Of a stretch of 64,000 bases of DNA, positions 43,129 to 52,920 are shown piece by piece. The translations under genes and the position numbers were made by a program. This stretch comes from Flavobacterium sp. Root901 (GTDB lineage Bacteria > Bacteroidota > Bacteroidia > Flavobacteriales > Flavobacteriaceae). The stretch spans positions 62,001 to 126,000 of the forward strand of contig NZ_LMJB01000009.1 in the NCBI RefSeq assembly GCF_001429765.1, written 5' to 3'. Position 1 is the stretch's first letter. Each line of letters opens with the position of its first letter. Under the pieces are notes generated by a model. That model had not been told where the DNA came from, did not search any database, and worked only from the letters and a program-made list of their open reading frames with translations.

Positions 43129-44688
43129 ATGGACACCATAACTATCATTATTGGTATTGTAGGTATTGCGGCAGGATTTGCAATAGCTAAAATTATCGAG
43201 AAAAGTAATATTTCAAACCTAATCAAAAACGCTAAAAAAGAAGCAGCTTCCATTTTAAAAGACGCTAATTTAGAGGCCGAAAATATTAAAAAAGATAAAA
43301 TACTTCAGGCAAAAGAACGTTTTATCGAATTAAAATCTGAACACGAACAAGTAATTCTGGCACGAGATAAAAAAGTAGCCGAAGTAGAAAAACGCGTTCG
43401 TGACAAAGAATCTCAGGTTTCTAACGAACTTTCTAAAGCTAAAAAAGTTAATGACGATTTTGAAGCTAAAACAGCAGAGTACAACAACAAAATTGAAATT
43501 TTAGATAAAAAACAAGCCGAAGTTGACAAATTACACAAAAGTCAATTACAGCAGCTTGAAGTGATTTCAGGACTTTCTGCAGAAGAAGCAAAAGAGCAAT
43601 TAGTGGAAGGATTAAAAGCCGAAGCTAAAAGCAAAGCTATGTCGCATATTCAGGAAACTATTGAAGAAGCGAAACTTACGGCACAGCAGGAAGCTAAAAA
43701 AATTATTATCAATACAATTCAAAGAGTTGGAACTGAAGAAGCAGTTGAGAACTGCGTTTCTGTTTTCAACATTGAATCTGACGATGTAAAAGGTAGAATT
43801 ATTGGTCGTGAAGGTCGTAACATTAGAGCTCTGGAAGCTGCAACAGGAGTAGAAATCATCGTTGATGATACACCGGAAGCAATTATTCTTTCTTGTTTTG
43901 ATCCGGTTCGAAGAGAAATTGCCCGTTTGTCTTTACACAAATTAGTAACCGACGGACGTATTCACCCGGCCAGAATTGAAGAAGTTGTTGCCAAAACAGC
44001 AAAACAAATTGACGATGAAATTATCGAAGTTGGTAAACGTACTGTTATCGATTTAGGAATTCATGGTTTACACCCGGAATTAATTAAGGTTGTGGGTAGA
44101 ATGAAATACCGTTCTTCTTACGGTCAAAACCTATTACAGCACTCCAGAGAAGTTTCTAAACTATGCGGAATTATGGCTGCTGAATTAGGACTGAATGTAA
44201 AACTGGCTAAAAGAGCTGGTTTACTTCATGATATTGGTAAAGTTCCGGATACTGAAAGTGATTTACCACACGCTTTATTAGGAATGCAGTGGGCAGAGAA
44301 ATATGGCGAAAAAGAAGAAGTCTGCAACGCTATTGGAGCTCACCACGATGAGATTGAAATGAAATCATTATTATCACCAATCGTTCAGGTTTGTGATGCG
44401 ATTTCCGGAGCAAGACCAGGTGCAAGACGTCAGGTTTTAGATTCTTATATTCAACGTTTGAAAGATCTTGAAGATGTAGCTTACGGATTCAGCGGTGTGA
44501 AAAATGCTTATGCAATTCAGGCTGGTAGAGAACTTCGTGTAATCGTAGAAAGCGAAAAAGTTTCTGATGACAATGCAGCAAATCTTTCTTTTGAGATTTC
44601 TCAGAAAATCCAGACCGAGATGACTTATCCGGGTCAGGTAAAAGTTACTGTAATAAGAGAAACAAGAGCGGTTAATATTGCTAAATAA
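43129..44688 (+). CDS. rny: Ribonuclease Y
   Basis: This 519-residue endoribonuclease starts mRNA decay. It has one N-terminal transmembrane helix (residues about 3-20), a long coiled coil (about 25-190), a KH RNA-binding domain (about 205-270, GRIIGREGRNIRALEAATG) and an HD metal phosphohydrolase domain (LLHDIGKVPD, about 360). The length matches the family. It lies immediately downstream of the 6S-like RNA, whose terminator probably reduces read-through from zapA. Confidence 0.96.
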   Translation: MDTITIIIGIVGIAAGFAIAKIIEKSNISNLIKNAKKEAASILKDANLEAENIKKDKILQAKERFIELKSEHEQVILARDKKVAEVEKRVRDKESQVSNELSKAKKVNDDFEAKTAEYNNKIEILDKKQAEVDKLHKSQLQQLEVISGLSAEEAKEQLVEGLKAEAKSKAMSHIQETIEEAKLTAQQEAKKIIINTIQRVGTEEAVENCVSVFNIESDDVKGRIIGREGRNIRALEAATGVEIIVDDTPEAIILSCFDPVRREIARLSLHKLVTDGRIHPARIEEVVAKTAKQIDDEIIEVGKRTVIDLGIHGLHPELIKVVGRMKYRSSYGQNLLQHSREVSKLCGIMAAELGLNVKLAKRAGLLHDIGKVPDTESDLPHALLGMQWAEKYGEKEEVCNAIGAHHDEIEMKSLLSPIVQVCDAISGARPGARRQVLDSYIQRLKDLEDVAYGFSGVKNAYAIQAGRELRVIVESEKVSDDNAANLSFEISQKIQTEMTYPGQVKVTVIRETRAVNIAK

Positions 44689-44710
44689 TTCTCATTCATT
44701 ATAATAAAAA

Positions 44711-44736
44711 AGGCTGTCGATTGACAGCCTTTTTTA
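44711..44736. terminator. Bidirectional terminator between rny and the histidine kinase gene
   Basis: AGGCTGTC/GACAGCCT arms with a four-base loop, an A run on the left and T6 on the right. Confidence 0.9.
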
Positions 44737-44737
44737 T

Positions 44738-46258
44738 TTAAAGGTCATTAAAAACAATTTTAAAACTGGTTCCTACTCCAACTTCACTTTCTACAGAAAC
44801 CGTCCCTTTCATTGCTTCTATTTGGTTTCTGGTAATATACAAACCTATTCCGCGTGCTTCTTCGTGTTTATGAAATGTTTTATACATCCCGAATAACAGA
44901 TCTCCATAAATTTTCAAATCTATTCCCAAACCATTATCTGTAATTTTTAATGATTTATAACCTTCGGGTTCGATTCCAAAATCAAAGATAATAAACGGGT
45001 CGCGATCCGGATGCGCATATTTGATCGCATTTGTTGTAAAATTCAGCAAAACACTTTCCAGATAAGCCGGATTATAATTGATAGTTAAATATTGCGGAAC
45101 ATTGTTTATAATCGTAATCTTTTTTTGTTTGTCGTAGCCTTTAATCGTCGAAATAGTTTTCTCAATATATTCATGAAGTTTTAAAGGAACAACGGCAATA
45201 TTTATATTACTCTGCGTTTTTACAATTTGCGTTAAATTAGAAATTGTTTCATTTAAATCATTTGAAACTGTTCTTAAATGTTCCAACATTTCAGACACAG
45301 TTTCCTTGTTTTCGTCCTGATCAATAAAATCTAAAATCGATTTTATATTTCCGGCCTGTGTATTTAAATTATGGGAAACAATATGGGAGAAATTCAGCAG
45401 TCGGCTGTTTTGATCGCTGTATAATTTCATTGTTTTTAATAACTCCAGCTCTTTTTCTTTTTGGAAAGAAATATCGGTATGAGTACCAATGACGCGCAGC
45501 GGTTTGCCGTTTTCATCGCGCTTTATTACTTTTCCTCTATCGAGAATCCATTTATAATTTCCGCTCGATGTCATTACACGATGATAATTTTCGTAGTGTG
45601 GAATTTTATTATCGAAATGTTCTTTTATATCTGAATAATATTTTGGAAGATCGTCCGGATGTACAATTTTGTCCCATCTTTCCGGATCATCAAAAATATC
45701 TGCCGATTCCAGTTCTAAAATTTTTAATGATAATGAAGAATAAAAAACATTATTGGTTACCATATCCCAATCCCAGATTCCAACAGTCGAAGCATCGAGC
45801 GCAAACTGAAAACGTTCTTCAGAAATACGAAGTTTTTCTTCCTTGTCTTTTAAATCGGTTATATCCGAAATGTGTCCAAAAAAACTAACTTTCCCATCAG
45901 ATGACAATTCTGTTTTTGCAGAAACCTTAAACCAGCGAAGTCCTTTTTTAGGCAAAACAGCCCTAAATTCGAGCTGCCACGGCTGAATTTCCCTGCGTGC
46001 TTTTACTAACGACTGAAAGAATAATTCTTTGTCCTGATCAAAAATTCTTTGGTAAATTATAAATTTATTCTCGTCTGTAAATTCTTTAATTGAAAGTTCG
46101 AAAATCTCGTCAACAGATTTGCTGACTAAAGGAAAAGTATATTGATTGTTCCTGTCTATTACAAATTGGAAAAGCAAATCGGGCATTTCGGCAAATAATT
46201 TTCTGTAAAAATTATTTACTTCTATGCAATCCTCATTACTGTATAAATCAAAAACCAT
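44738..46258 (-). CDS. PAS-domain sensor histidine kinase
   Basis: This 506-residue cytoplasmic kinase has no membrane segment. Two to three PAS/PAC modules occupy residues about 15-275 (HISDITDLKDKEEKL and THTDISFQKEKELEL are PAC ends). The dimerisation/phospho-acceptor helix has its histidine in SHIVSHNLNTQ (about 295). The ATPase domain shows an N box (LLNFTTNAIKYA), a G1 box (ITDNGLGIDL) and a G2-like GIGLYITRNQIEAM. It resembles light- or redox-sensing PAS kinases of Flavobacterium; the signal is unknown. No response regulator is adjacent, so it is an orphan. Confidence 0.9.
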   Translation of the reverse strand: MVFDLYSNEDCIEVNNFYRKLFAEMPDLLFQFVIDRNNQYTFPLVSKSVDEIFELSIKEFTDENKFIIYQRIFDQDKELFFQSLVKARREIQPWQLEFRAVLPKKGLRWFKVSAKTELSSDGKVSFFGHISDITDLKDKEEKLRISEERFQFALDASTVGIWDWDMVTNNVFYSSLSLKILELESADIFDDPERWDKIVHPDDLPKYYSDIKEHFDNKIPHYENYHRVMTSSGNYKWILDRGKVIKRDENGKPLRVIGTHTDISFQKEKELELLKTMKLYSDQNSRLLNFSHIVSHNLNTQAGNIKSILDFIDQDENKETVSEMLEHLRTVSNDLNETISNLTQIVKTQSNINIAVVPLKLHEYIEKTISTIKGYDKQKKITIINNVPQYLTINYNPAYLESVLLNFTTNAIKYAHPDRDPFIIFDFGIEPEGYKSLKITDNGLGIDLKIYGDLLFGMYKTFHKHEEARGIGLYITRNQIEAMKGTVSVESEVGVGTSFKIVFNDL

Positions 46259-46397
46259 ATGTCACTGTTTAAGTAAATACTATTTTATTGAATCTGAATT
46301 TAAAAAAGCTTCAAACCCTTTAATTTACTTCCTTTGAATACAAATGTGAGACCAAGTTATGACTTTTTGATTATAAAACACCGGCTTTTGTAAAAAA

Positions 46398-47294
46398 TTA
46401 CTTTCGTGGATGATACGAGTACATGACTTCTTTCAAAAAACTTCTGTCCAAATGAACATAAATTTCTGTTGTTGTAATAGATTCATGTCCCAGCATGAGC
46501 TGAATCGATCTTAAATCGGCGCCGTTTTCTAATAAATGAGTTGCAAATGAGTGTCGCAAAGTATGCGGACTAATATTTTTATGCAGACCGATTTTTACAG
46601 CCAAATCTTTTATAATGGTAAAAATCATTGCTCTGGTGAGCTGATTTCCTCTTCGGTTTAAAAAAAGTGTGTCTTCGCAGCCTTTTTTAATAGTAAGATG
46701 AACACGAACTTCATTTTGATAAATCTGTATATATTTCTGAGTTAATTTGCCAATTGGTACAAAACGTTCTTTATTTCCTTTTCCGGTGATTTTTATAAAA
46801 CCTTCGTCAAAAAATAAATCGGATATTTTAAGTGATACTAACTCAGAAACCCTCAATCCGCAGCCATATAAAGACTCAAGGATGGCTCGGTTTCTCTCTC
46901 CTTCATTACTGCTTAAATCAATTGCCGCGATAAGTGCGTCAATTTCATTTAATGACAATGTATCAGGAAGTTTTCGGCCCGTTTTGGGACTTTCAATTAA
47001 TTCTAGCGGACTGTCATTGCGATAATCTTCAAAGACCAAATAGTTAAAAAAACTTTTTAAACCAGAAATAATCCTTGCCTGCGAACGTGGATTTACTTCT
47101 TTAGAAACCGAATAGATAAACTGCTGAACCGTTTCATCTGTAATTTTAATTGGCGAAACATCGATTTGATTCGTTTCTAAAAAAAGGCATAAGCGCTCAA
47201 TATCAAAACTATAGTTTTCAATTGTATTTTTAGACAAACCTCTTTCTATTCGCAAATACGATTGATAGTCTTTTATGTATTTATCCCATTTCAT
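46398..47294 (-). CDS. xerD: Site-specific tyrosine recombinase XerD
   Basis: This 298-residue recombinase resolves chromosome dimers at dif with XerC. The SAM-like N-terminal core-binding domain (YLRIERGLSKNTIENYSFDI) is followed by the catalytic domain with Arg in YGCGLRVSEL, the HTLRHSFATHLLENGADLR block (His-x-x-Arg) and the late LGHESITTTEIYVHL (His and Tyr nucleophile). The start at 47294 (MKWDKYIKDY) is preferred to one six codons upstream because it begins the conserved fold. The absence of phage genes nearby argues for the housekeeping enzyme. Confidence 0.92.
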   Translation of the reverse strand: MKWDKYIKDYQSYLRIERGLSKNTIENYSFDIERLCLFLETNQIDVSPIKITDETVQQFIYSVSKEVNPRSQARIISGLKSFFNYLVFEDYRNDSPLELIESPKTGRKLPDTLSLNEIDALIAAIDLSSNEGERNRAILESLYGCGLRVSELVSLKISDLFFDEGFIKITGKGNKERFVPIGKLTQKYIQIYQNEVRVHLTIKKGCEDTLFLNRRGNQLTRAMIFTIIKDLAVKIGLHKNISPHTLRHSFATHLLENGADLRSIQLMLGHESITTTEIYVHLDRSFLKEVMYSYHPRK

Positions 47295-47326
47295 ATTTAC
47301 AAAGTAAAACATTTTTGAGCATAAAA

Positions 47327-47350
47327 AAACCTTCCGGTTTGGAAGGTTTT
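47327..47350 (-). terminator. Terminator after the 47373 barrel gene
   Basis: AAAACCTTCC/GGAAGGTTTT stem with a T-rich exit on the minus strand. Confidence 0.88.
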
Positions 47351-47372
47351 TGAAATTATTTAAAAATTTTGA

Positions 47373-47948
47373 TTAGAATTTATACGCCGCAGTAATTGCT
47401 AGAACGCTATTTTTTGGGCTGTCTAAATAATCATCGATATCATCTGTATCATAATCTGCAACATTAGATAAACCAACTGTGTAGCGCAATCCTACAGAAA
47501 AATTGTCAGTAAAGTTATATCCGGCACCAAAATTAAAACCTAAGTCGGTACTTTTGTAAAAATCTTTTACGTCGTCACCGTCGCTTTTAGCCGAAACAAG
47601 AAAACCTATTTGTGGCCCAGCTTCTACGGTAAATTGTTTAGTGATATAAAATTTTGCCAATACAGGAATATTTATATAATTCAATTTAAGATCTAAATCA
47701 TTATTACTCCCATTTCGGTCAAATTTTGCTCCCTGTGTAGAAAACAAAAGTTCTGGCTGAATAGACAATCTCTCAATAACTTTAATTTCTGCAAAACCGC
47801 CTAACTGAAAACCTACTAATGCATTTGAGTCATTATCTCCACTAAAATTTGTGATATTAAGACCTCCTTTTACTCCAAATCTTGTTTGCTGTGCATTTGC
47901 AAATCCAAATGCCAAAATAGCAATTGTTGTTAAAATAACTTTCTTCAT
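47373..47948 (-). CDS. Small outer-membrane beta-barrel protein (porin family)
   Basis: This 191-residue protein has a signal peptide (cut after FANAQQ) and an eight-strand OmpA-like barrel without a peptidoglycan-binding domain. Alternating strands are visible (RFGVKGGLNITNFSG, FGAGYNFTDNFSVGLRYTVGLS) and it ends SVLAITAAYKF. Bacteroidota annotate this as porin family/outer membrane beta-barrel. The function is unknown. It is clearly related to the gene at 48975 (GVKGGLNITNFSGD compared with GVKAGVNFANQTGD). Confidence 0.85.
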   Translation of the reverse strand: MKKVILTTIAILAFGFANAQQTRFGVKGGLNITNFSGDNDSNALVGFQLGGFAEIKVIERLSIQPELLFSTQGAKFDRNGSNNDLDLKLNYINIPVLAKFYITKQFTVEAGPQIGFLVSAKSDGDDVKDFYKSTDLGFNFGAGYNFTDNFSVGLRYTVGLSNVADYDTDDIDDYLDSPKNSVLAITAAYKF

Positions 47949-48084
47949 CGTAATTTGTTTTGGTTAAATTTATACTCAAATATAAAAAAATTCTTCACAA
48001 AAACTAATTTGGATTTTAACAAATAAAATAGTAATAGGCGTCTAAATTGTTAAATGTGTGTAAATATGATTTTAAGATAAATTA

Positions 48085-48113
48085 AAAAAGCCTCCTCAAA
48101 ATGAGGAAGCCTT
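48085..48113 (-). terminator. Terminator after the 48136 barrel gene
   Basis: GCCTCCTCA/TGAGGAAGC arms (with one G-U pair on the minus strand) followed by T6. Confidence 0.85.
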
Positions 48114-48135
48114 TAAAAAAACTAACTAAATATTA

Positions 48136-48696
48136 TTAGAATTTGTAAACAACTCCAAAACTTACATCTCTTAAGTCAGTACCAAAACTAAAACTATTAG
48201 TTTTCTCTGCCCCGTGACCTCCGTTATTGTTTACGTTGTATCCTAAACCTAACCAAGTAGCCTCAATTGCAAAATGATTAGATAAGAAATAGCTTAAACC
48301 TAAACCAATGTTTGCGCCAACTTCATTTGACTTAACATCACTTGGTTTAACTTTACTGCTTGTAAAATCAACACCAGCCTGACCATAAACAGAAAACTGA
48401 GAAGCAGGAGTAAAATAATATCTACCAAAAGCTCCAACTGTAAAATCATTAGTTTTGATTTCATCAATTTTTCTTGAACCAAAACCTAATTTTCCCCCAA
48501 TAGCAATGTTCTCAGTAACGAAGTAACCTACTTTTGGTTCAATTATAAATCCATTAGATTTTTCGTCACCTGTTTTCTGAGAGTCTACTGATAAAGCTCC
48601 TGAGATAAAAGTATCTCCTTTTGAAAAGCTCGTTGTTTGTGCGTTCGCAGATGCAAAACCTAATACTGCAATAGCAGCTAAAATAATTTTTTTCAT
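48136..48696 (-). CDS. Outer-membrane beta-barrel protein (OmpW/OmpX-like size)
   Basis: This 186-residue exported protein has its signal cut after ASANAQT. The mature barrel has about eight strands (KVGYFVTENIAIGGKLGFGSR, GAFGRYYFTPASQFSVYGQAGVDF, GLGLSYFLSNHFAIEATW) and ends DVSFGVVYKF with the terminal Phe needed for barrel assembly. It is a different subgroup from its two neighbours of similar length. The function is unknown. Confidence 0.85.
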   Translation of the reverse strand: MKKIILAAIAVLGFASANAQTTSFSKGDTFISGALSVDSQKTGDEKSNGFIIEPKVGYFVTENIAIGGKLGFGSRKIDEIKTNDFTVGAFGRYYFTPASQFSVYGQAGVDFTSSKVKPSDVKSNEVGANIGLGLSYFLSNHFAIEATWLGLGYNVNNNGGHGAEKTNSFSFGTDLRDVSFGVVYKF

Positions 48697-48974
48697 GATT
48701 TTTTTTTAAATTTTCTAAGTCAAAATTAGGATTATACTTATTAAAACTACTCCGCTAAAAGCCACGAAAATGACAAAATAAGACAAAAATACATGTGTAT
48801 TTACTCATTTGATTTTCAATAAATTAATTCAAAATCTGCCATAAAAGCCAATTTAATCGCCTAAAAAGTGAGAATTTTAATAATTATAGAAAGCCAGATG
48901 TAAAACAATAAATTCAAAATAATGTAGTTTTGATCTATAGAATAACATTAAATACCAAACTAAAAAAAACATTT

Positions 48975-49535
48975 ATGAAGAAAATACTTTTAGCAGCAGT
49001 GATGTTCATGGCAACTTCAGCTGCAGTTCAGGCACAATTACTAAAAATTGGTGTTAAGGCAGGGGTTAACTTTGCTAATCAAACTGGGGATGCTAGTTTT
49101 GATGGAATTGATTACAGCAAAGATGGAATAACAAGCTATCATGCAGGTCTTGTAGCTGAGGTTAAATTACTTGAAAAATTTTCAATTCAACCAGAGCTTT
49201 TATATTCAACACAAGGAGCATCATATAAAAATGCTGTAAGTGAGTTTAAAAATGAATTAGGTTATCTATCTATTCCTGTAATGGCTAAAATATATTTAAA
49301 TAAATCATTAAGTTTAGAAGTTGGACCTCAGGCTTCATTTTTATTAAGTAATAAAGAACAGTTTGATGCTCAAGATCCAAAAACTTTTGATTTTGCTGTA
49401 AATGCAGGACTTGGATTAAAAATTACTGAAGGAATCTTTATTCAAGGGCGTTATGGATTTGGTTTAACTGAAGTTTCTTCAAAGGCAGATCTTAAAAACT
49501 CTGTATTCCAACTTTCTGCTGGATTTATGTTCTAA
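48975..49535 (+). CDS. Small outer-membrane beta-barrel protein (porin family), paralogue
   Basis: This 186-residue protein starts at ATG 48975 with a clean signal peptide (MKKILLAAVMFMATS..., cut near VQAQL); the 15 codons upstream are not signal-like. The barrel strands IKVGVKAGVNFA-like and HAGLVAEVKLLEKFSIQPELLYSTQGA align with the 47373 protein (ERLSIQPELLFSTQGA). It is divergent from the 48136 gene. The three barrels may be alternatives under different control. Confidence 0.85.
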   Translation: MKKILLAAVMFMATSAAVQAQLLKIGVKAGVNFANQTGDASFDGIDYSKDGITSYHAGLVAEVKLLEKFSIQPELLYSTQGASYKNAVSEFKNELGYLSIPVMAKIYLNKSLSLEVGPQASFLLSNKEQFDAQDPKTFDFAVNAGLGLKITEGIFIQGRYGFGLTEVSSKADLKNSVFQLSAGFMF

Positions 49536-49557
49536 AAGAATATCACATACTTTTATA

Positions 49558-49592
49558 AAAACCGGTCTATTAATTAGATCGGTTTTTTTATT
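49558..49592 (+). terminator. Terminator after the 48975 barrel gene
   Basis: AACCGGTCTA/TAGATCGGTTT stem followed by T7. Confidence 0.88.
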
Positions 49593-49658
49593 TTTACACT
49601 GTTGTGAATTTAAAATATAATATGAATTCACATATCTTATAATTAAAACAAATCATTT

Positions 49659-50072
49659 ATGAAAATCTGCATTATCAACGGACCCAATTTGAATCTTTTA
49701 GGAAAACGCGAACCAGAGGTTTACGGAAGCCAGACTTTTGAAGATTATTTTGAGACGTTGAAACAAAAATTTTCTACCATCGAACTTTCATACTATCAAA
49801 GTAATATTGAAGGTGAATTAATTGGAAAAATTCAGGAATGCGGTTTTACATTTGACGGAATTATTCTAAACGCCGGCGCTTATACGCATACTTCTATAGG
49901 TTTAGGCGACGCTATGAAAGCTATTACAACTCCTGTTATTGAAGTTCATATTTCTAATACATACGCGCGCGAAAGTTTCAGGCATCAATCTTATTTGTCC
50001 GGAAATGCAAAAGGTGTCATTTTAGGATTCGGATTGAAAAGCTATGAATTGGCTATTCAGTCTTTCTTGTAA
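49659..50072 (+). CDS. aroQ: Type II 3-dehydroquinate dehydratase
   Basis: This 137-residue shikimate-pathway enzyme turns 3-dehydroquinate into 3-dehydroshikimate as a dodecamer. It has the motif NGPNLNLLGKREPEVYG with catalytic Tyr22 and Arg17, the substrate-binding NAGAYTHTS (71-79) and the catalytic base His97 in VIEVHISN. The length is typical (about 140-150). It stands alone between a barrel gene and the DUF5686 gene. Confidence 0.95.
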   Translation: MKICIINGPNLNLLGKREPEVYGSQTFEDYFETLKQKFSTIELSYYQSNIEGELIGKIQECGFTFDGIILNAGAYTHTSIGLGDAMKAITTPVIEVHISNTYARESFRHQSYLSGNAKGVILGFGLKSYELAIQSFL

Positions 50073-50140
50073 CTAATTAATGGCTTAGATCCTACAGACA
50101 ATTTAACAAATTATTAATAATCTCATTTTCAACATGCTTT

Positions 50141-50148
50141 ATTTTTGT
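50141..50148 (+). promoter_or_regulatory. -7 element of the DUF5686 gene
   Basis: TATTTTTG fits TAnnTTTG and lies 16 bases before the ATG at 50165; an in-frame TTG that could be misread as a start is part of it. Confidence 0.5.
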
Positions 50149-50164
50149 GAAAGAAACCACTTTC

Positions 50165-52654
50165 ATGAAAAACTTTATTTTATCTGCCTTTTTATTTTTT
50201 TCGATTTACGGTATTGCCCAAATCAAAGGAACTATAACCGATGAAAAGGGAAATCCGCTGCCGTTTGTTTCTATTTTTGAAGAAAGCACTTATCGGGGAA
50301 CAACTTCAAACGAAAATGGACAATATCAGTTACAGGTAAAAGAAATAGGGAAAAATAAAATTGTTTTTCAATATCTCGGATTCAAAACCCAAAAAATAAC
50401 AATTGCTCCTGATTCCAAAATAATAACATTAGATGTAAAAATGCAGGAAGAAAGTTTTGCATTAAATGAAGTTGTTATTGATCCCAAAAATAATCCTGCA
50501 AATACCATTATTAAAAGTGCGATCGCAAACCGAAAAGAAAATGCTGAAAAAATGTCTCGTTTTACAGCCGATTTTTATTCTAAGGGAATCTTAAAAGTAA
50601 AAGATTTACCTAAAAAAATCCTCGGTCAAAAGCTGGATCTTGGTCCCGATTTATCTTCTAATTTGGATTCGACCGGAACCGGGATTTTATATTTGTCCGA
50701 AACGATTTCAAAACTTTCCTATCAAAAACCGGATAAGTTAAAAGAAACCATTATTGCCTCAAAAATCTCAGGAAACAATAAAGGTTTTAGTTATAATACC
50801 GCTGCCTTATCAACTTATGACTTCTATGATAATACATTAGAATTTGACGTTAATCTTATTTCTCCTATTGCCAACAATGCTTTTAGTTATTACAAATATA
50901 AACTGGAAGGAAGTTTTTATGATGACAATAAACATCAGATTTATAAAATTAAAGTAACACCAAAACGCGACAAAGAACCTGTTTTTGAAGGTTACATTTA
51001 TATTGTCGATGAGAGTTTTGCCATTTATGCTATCGATTTTGATATAAAAGGCTATCGAATGAAAAATGAATTTACTGAAGTAATGAATTTAAAACAAAGC
51101 TTTAGTTATAATGAAAAAAATAAAATCTGGTCAAAAAATGCCCAGACACTTTCGTTTACTGCCGGTGGTTTTGGAATAAAATTCTCCGGACAGTTTAACT
51201 ACGTTTATTCAAATTATGAATTTCCGGAGTCGTTTGCCAAAAAAACTTTTGGAAATGAAATTGTTGCCTTTGATTTGAATGCTAATAAAAAAGATGATTC
51301 TTTCTGGAATGAAATTCGCCCAATTCCGTTAACTCTGGAAGAAAGTACGGATTATACTAAAAAAGACAGTCTGCAGACGATTCGAAAATCAAAAAAATAT
51401 ACAGACTCTATTGATGCAAAAGAAAACAAATTTAAAGTTCTGGATATTTTAAGAGGTTATGATTATAAAAATACTTTTAAAAAATATTCTTTTAAATACG
51501 AAGGATTATTAAATCTGACATCTTTGAGTTTTAATACTGTTCAGGGATTTAATTTTGATTCTGGTTTTTCATTTAAAAAATGGAATGAAGAAACCGGAAA
51601 AAGCACCTCGATAAGCACAACCTTTAATTATGGTTTTTCTGATGAGCGTTTTCGTGCTGTCGCAGAATTTATTCATCGATTTAATACTATAAATTATGCC
51701 GCTATTTCAGTTTCGGGAGGAACGAAAACAACTCAATTCAACAGCGCAGAGCCAATTAGTAAATTAGTCAATTCGGTAAGTTCTTTATTTTTCAAAGACA
51801 ATTATATGAAATTGTATAATTTGGAATTTGCACAAATCAACTACACTCAGGATATTGCAAACGGAGTCAATCTAAATGCAAAAGCAGCATACGAACAGCG
51901 TAAACCGCTTTTTAACACAACAGATTATTCTTTCTTTAAAAGAGATGATATTTATTCGTCTAATAACCCGCTCGCACCCAATGATTTTAATACACCTTCT
52001 TTTGATCCGCATCATTTAATAAAAGCAAATTTAACGGCGAGAATTAATTTTGGAAATAAATACATTTCAAGACCGGACGGAAGATATAATTTTAAGAACG
52101 ATAAGTATCCTACTATATTTTTAGCTTTTGAAAAAGCATTTGCAGCAAGCGACAAAAAATATGAGTTCGAAAGAATTGGTGCTTCTGTACAGTACGATTT
52201 ATCGCTAAATAATAAAGGTCTTTTGGGAATGAACTTTAGAGCAGGGAAATTCTTTAATGCCGAAAACATTTCTTTTATTGATTACAAACATTTTAACGGA
52301 AACCAAACTCATATTGGAACAAGCGATCGTTATTTGAATGTTTTCAATTTAATGCCTTATTATGATAACAGCACCAACGACAGTTATTTTGAAATGCATT
52401 TAGAACACAACGATATGGGATTTATTACCAATAAAATTCCGCTGATAAATCTTTTAAAGTCAACGATGAATCTTGGTTTTCACTCGCTGGCAATTCCAAA
52501 TAGAAAACCTTACACAGAGTTTACTGTTGGTTTAGATAATTTAGGTTTTGGAAAATTTAAATTATTCCGAGTCGATTATATACATTCGTATCAAGGCGGA
52601 ATAAAGCAAAACGGCGTTGTATTTGGATTGAAGATTTTGAATGTTCTTAATTAA
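50165..52654 (+). CDS. DUF5686 protein with carboxypeptidase-like regulatory domain
   Basis: This 829-residue exported protein has a signal peptide (cut near GIAQIKG), an N-terminal carboxypeptidase-D regulatory-like sandwich (about 20-105: KGTITDEKGNPLPFVSIFEES, then NKIVFQYLGFKT) and the long DUF5686 region, probably a large outer-membrane barrel ending FGLKILNVLN. Its function is unknown; such proteins resemble TonB receptors but lack a plug. The start at 50165 is chosen because the upstream in-frame codons overlap a promoter box. Its TAA stop (52652-52654) is the first unit of an octamer array. Confidence 0.87.
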   Translation: MKNFILSAFLFFSIYGIAQIKGTITDEKGNPLPFVSIFEESTYRGTTSNENGQYQLQVKEIGKNKIVFQYLGFKTQKITIAPDSKIITLDVKMQEESFALNEVVIDPKNNPANTIIKSAIANRKENAEKMSRFTADFYSKGILKVKDLPKKILGQKLDLGPDLSSNLDSTGTGILYLSETISKLSYQKPDKLKETIIASKISGNNKGFSYNTAALSTYDFYDNTLEFDVNLISPIANNAFSYYKYKLEGSFYDDNKHQIYKIKVTPKRDKEPVFEGYIYIVDESFAIYAIDFDIKGYRMKNEFTEVMNLKQSFSYNEKNKIWSKNAQTLSFTAGGFGIKFSGQFNYVYSNYEFPESFAKKTFGNEIVAFDLNANKKDDSFWNEIRPIPLTLEESTDYTKKDSLQTIRKSKKYTDSIDAKENKFKVLDILRGYDYKNTFKKYSFKYEGLLNLTSLSFNTVQGFNFDSGFSFKKWNEETGKSTSISTTFNYGFSDERFRAVAEFIHRFNTINYAAISVSGGTKTTQFNSAEPISKLVNSVSSLFFKDNYMKLYNLEFAQINYTQDIANGVNLNAKAAYEQRKPLFNTTDYSFFKRDDIYSSNNPLAPNDFNTPSFDPHHLIKANLTARINFGNKYISRPDGRYNFKNDKYPTIFLAFEKAFAASDKKYEFERIGASVQYDLSLNNKGLLGMNFRAGKFFNAENISFIDYKHFNGNQTHIGTSDRYLNVFNLMPYYDNSTNDSYFEMHLEHNDMGFITNKIPLINLLKSTMNLGFHSLAIPNRKPYTEFTVGLDNLGFGKFKLFRVDYIHSYQGGIKQNGVVFGLKILNVLN

Positions 52655-52920
52655 GGTATTAAGGTTCTAAGGGGCTAAGTTTCTGAGATTTTTTTGCTCT
52701 CGCAGATTTGGCTGATTCAGGAGATTTCTTTTGTGTTTTTTTTATAAAAATCAATTTCAAAATATAAAATCTGCTGAATCAGCCAAATCTGCGAGAAAAA
52801 ATCATAAAAATTGATTTATCTACAAAGACAAAACTGGATTTGGGCTTCGACTTCGCTCAGGCTGACAAAAACTTCGAAAAAAATCTTAGCATCTTAGAAC
52901 CTTAGCAACTCAGAACCTTA
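52652..52920. repeat. Octamer-array inverted repeat with inner 29-base hairpin arms
   Basis: The left arm from 52652 has four to five T(A/G)AGnnnC units starting on the TAA of the DUF5686 gene. The right arm, on the minus strand from 52920, has five units starting on the TAA of the CDF gene. Inside, CTCGCAGATTTGGCTG... (52699-52727) pairs with its inverse (52767-52795) with one mismatch. Between the inner right arm and the outer right arm lies a CTTCGACTTCGCTCAGGCTGACA-like remnant (about 52846-52868). Confidence 0.9.

Noticed and set aside
46398..47294. Tyrosine recombinase as a sign of an integrated element
   Set aside because: Sequence and housekeeping neighbours fit XerD; no excisionase, phage or conjugation genes and no att-like repeats were seen.
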